64,000 nt of DNA from positions 31,209-95,208 of the forward strand of contig NZ_NKUG01000054.1 of assembly GCF_014845095.1 (NCBI RefSeq), in the 5' to 3' direction. The notes beneath the pieces are model-generated. The model was not told where the DNA came from. It saw only the letters and a program-made list of their open reading frames with translations, and did no database searches. Below are positions 62,634 through 64,000 of the stretch, in pieces (the first letter of the stretch is position 1; the number at the start of each line of letters is the position of its first letter). The position numbers were made by a program, and so were the translations under genes. Source of the DNA: Methylobacterium bullatum. GTDB taxonomy: Bacteria; Pseudomonadota; Alphaproteobacteria; Rhizobiales; Beijerinckiaceae.

Positions 62634-64000
62634 ATGCGCTCGCTCCGCCGTTCCGCATCGCCCTACGACACTTTCGTCGACAGCTTCAGGCCGTTCCTGG
62701 CGAAGCGGATGACGGAGATGGGCGGTCTTCTCCTGTTCGCGGGCGCGACCGCGCTCACGGTCGCCCTGGCGACGTGGTCCATCGACGATCCGAGCATCAA
62801 CCACGCCACCGACCATGCCGCGCACAACGTGCTCGGCACCGGCGGCGCGGTGGTGTCGGACCTGGCGATGCAGCTCCTCGGCCTCGGTTCCCTGGCCTTC
62901 GCCCTGCCGCCCGCCTTCTGGGGCGTCCAACTCATGCGGTCCCGGGAACTGCCCCGGGGCGGCCTGCGGATCACCCTCTGGATCATCGGCTTCTTCGCCG
63001 CGAGCGCGGTAGCGAGCGCGCTGCCGCCCACCGCCCGCTGGCCCCTGCCCACCGGGCTCGGCGGCGTGGCCGGCGATGCCCTGATCCACACCGCGCGGCT
63101 CATCGTCGGCGCCATCGCGTCCCCGGCCACGGCCCTCGTCGGTTTCGCCTTCGCGGCGGTGGCGATCCTGTGCCTCACCGGCGCCTGCCGCGCCGGAGCC
63201 GAGCCGGAGGAGGAATCCTACGATCAGCCCGCTCCGTCCGCGTCCAGCCAGCGGCCGCAACCCTCCGCCCGGCATGACGGCCGTTACGAGGAGGACGAGC
63301 CGAGCCTCGGCATCGTCTCCCTCGGCACCCTGGCGCATCTCCTGATGGGCGGCCGGACCGCCATCGCCAGACGGATCGCCGAGTGGCGTGCCGACCGGGC
63401 GGCGGCGGCCACCGAACTCGCTTATGCCGGCGCCTCGCCGGCGCTCGCCGCGCGCCGCGCCTTCTCGGACGCGGACGACGCGCCATGGTCGACCCATGTG
63501 CCGCAGGACGCGGGACACCAGCCGAGAGGCGATGCCGCCTCGGCGCGTCGCGAACCTGTCTTCGAGCCGCAGCCCGTGGCGGAGACCCGGCCGGTCACCC
63601 GCCGTCCCCTCCATGAGCCGATCCTGCACGACGACGAGCCGGACGATGGCGGCGAGGAGTTCTACGCTCCCGAAGAACCGGTGGCATCGGCGCCGGTGCC
63701 GCGCTCCCGTGTCGCCCCGGTGGCACCGTCCCCCGCTCCGGCACCGATCCGGCGCGCATCTCCCGCGCCGGCCTATGGCGCGGAGAGCTATTCCCATCCC
63801 CCCCTCGACCTGCTCGGCGAAGCGCCGGGCCTGTCCCTGGCGAGCCAGGTCTCGACGGAAGCCTTGGAGCAGAATGCGACCCTGCTCGAGGCCACCCTCA
63901 GCGATTTCGGCGTACGCGGCGACATCCTCGCCGTGCGCCCCGGCCCGGTCGTGACGCTCTACGAATTGGAGCCGGCGCCGGGCACCAAGTCGAGCCGCGT
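62634..64000 (+). CDS. ftsK: DNA translocase FtsK, N-terminal part (gene continues past window)
   Basis: The first ~455 codons of ftsK, which coordinates cell division with chromosome segregation. Four N-terminal membrane segments are visible (residues ~30-50, ~78-98, ~108-128 and ~150-180). A long Pro/Ala/Glu-rich linker follows to ~390. The start of the motor's alpha domain is NATLLEATLSDFGVRGDILA, then RPGPVVTLYELEPAPG at the right edge. The Walker ATPase and gamma domains lie outside the window. The position after amtB is conserved in Rhizobiales. ATG 62634 has little Shine-Dalgarno support but gives a standard N-terminus. Confidence 0.95.
   Translation, partial: MRSLRRSASPYDTFVDSFRPFLAKRMTEMGGLLLFAGATALTVALATWSIDDPSINHATDHAAHNVLGTGGAVVSDLAMQLLGLGSLAFALPPAFWGVQLMRSRELPRGGLRITLWIIGFFAASAVASALPPTARWPLPTGLGGVAGDALIHTARLIVGAIASPATALVGFAFAAVAILCLTGACRAGAEPEEESYDQPAPSASSQRPQPSARHDGRYEEDEPSLGIVSLGTLAHLLMGGRTAIARRIAEWRADRAAAATELAYAGASPALAARRAFSDADDAPWSTHVPQDAGHQPRGDAASARREPVFEPQPVAETRPVTRRPLHEPILHDDEPDDGGEEFYAPEEPVASAPVPRSRVAPVAPSPAPAPIRRASPAPAYGAESYSHPPLDLLGEAPGLSLASQVSTEALEQNATLLEATLSDFGVRGDILAVRPGPVVTLYELEPAPGTKSSR

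Noticed and set aside
1..64000. CRISPR array, prophage or rRNA operon
   Set aside because: No regularly spaced repeats, phage structural genes or rRNA sequence were seen anywhere in the window.

Overview
The window is GC-rich chromosomal DNA from an alphaproteobacterium of the order Rhizobiales (Hyphomicrobiales), most likely Methylobacterium or Methylorubrum. The evidence is the set of gene neighbourhoods: NDUFA12-DUF2155-aat with aroQ-accB-accC and a DsbA-like protein; rne divergent from an amidase and PBP1A; glyA-nrdR-ribD-ribE-ribH-nusB-thiL; a membrane cytochrome c next to kdsB-pheA; and ubiH-tesB-glnK-amtB-ftsK. A CtrA-type site, sigma-54 promoter elements, a class II (B12) ribonucleotide reductase and a complex I NDUFA12 subunit agree with this. 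The genus is inferred from general family resemblance, not from a database search.

Layout. 1-1.6 kb: the 5' part of a YeiH-type permease gene, a small hypothetical gene and a decayed IS1182-like transposase. 1.7-5.7 kb: nrdJ on the minus strand, with two NrdR-box-like sites upstream. 6-13.3 kb: NDUFA12, DUF2155 and LysE genes on plus; aat, two small exported paralogues, accC, accB, aroQ and a DsbA-like gene on minus. 13.3-16 kb: an aminotransferase and a TorF-type porin gene interrupted by two amber codons. 16-23.7 kb: rne, divergent from an amidase and PBP1A (cell-wall genes). 23.9-27.5 kb: a minus-strand cluster (DUF2946, a YcnI-PCuAC fusion, a TonB receptor) that looks like copper acquisition. 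27.8-29.7 kb: an L,D-transpeptidase and a DCC-family protein. 30-36 kb: glyA, nrdR, riboflavin genes, nusB and thiL, several with overlapping or abutting ends. 36.1-43.5 kb: a MoxR AAA ATPase, a DUF58 protein and two large BatA-like membrane proteins, with palindromic repeats between the last two. 43.7-49 kb: a GNAT gene, yejB and two yejA-type binding-protein genes. 49.5-51.8 kb: an exported FMN hydroxy-acid dehydrogenase with a CxxCH motif and a membrane cytochrome c. 52-58 kb: kdsB, pheA, a phosphatase, a GNAT gene, a small membrane protein gene, ppa and a UbiH-type monooxygenase. 58-64 kb: tesB, glnK, amtB, an intact TorF porin gene and the 5' part of ftsK.

How the genes work together. 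nrdR lies 26 kb from nrdJ, whose upstream region carries two NrdR-box-like sites spaced 32 bp start to start, so the regulator and a likely target are both in the window. glnK-amtB follow a sigma-54-type promoter, as expected for nitrogen control. ftsK has a full CtrA motif 50 bp before its start. The MoxR-DUF58 cluster resembles the Bat/MoxR chaperone-like systems and is the least understood multi-gene unit here. Three copies of a ~115-bp palindromic repeat (41.3, 49.3 and 56.4 kb), a pair of ~90-bp repeats and one further long inverted repeat sit in intergenic gaps of the right half.

Most of the region is housekeeping. The points most worth following are the CxxCH motif in the hydroxy-acid dehydrogenase, the YcnI-PCuAC fusion operon, the tandem NrdR sites, the two-amber porin gene and the dispersed repeat family.
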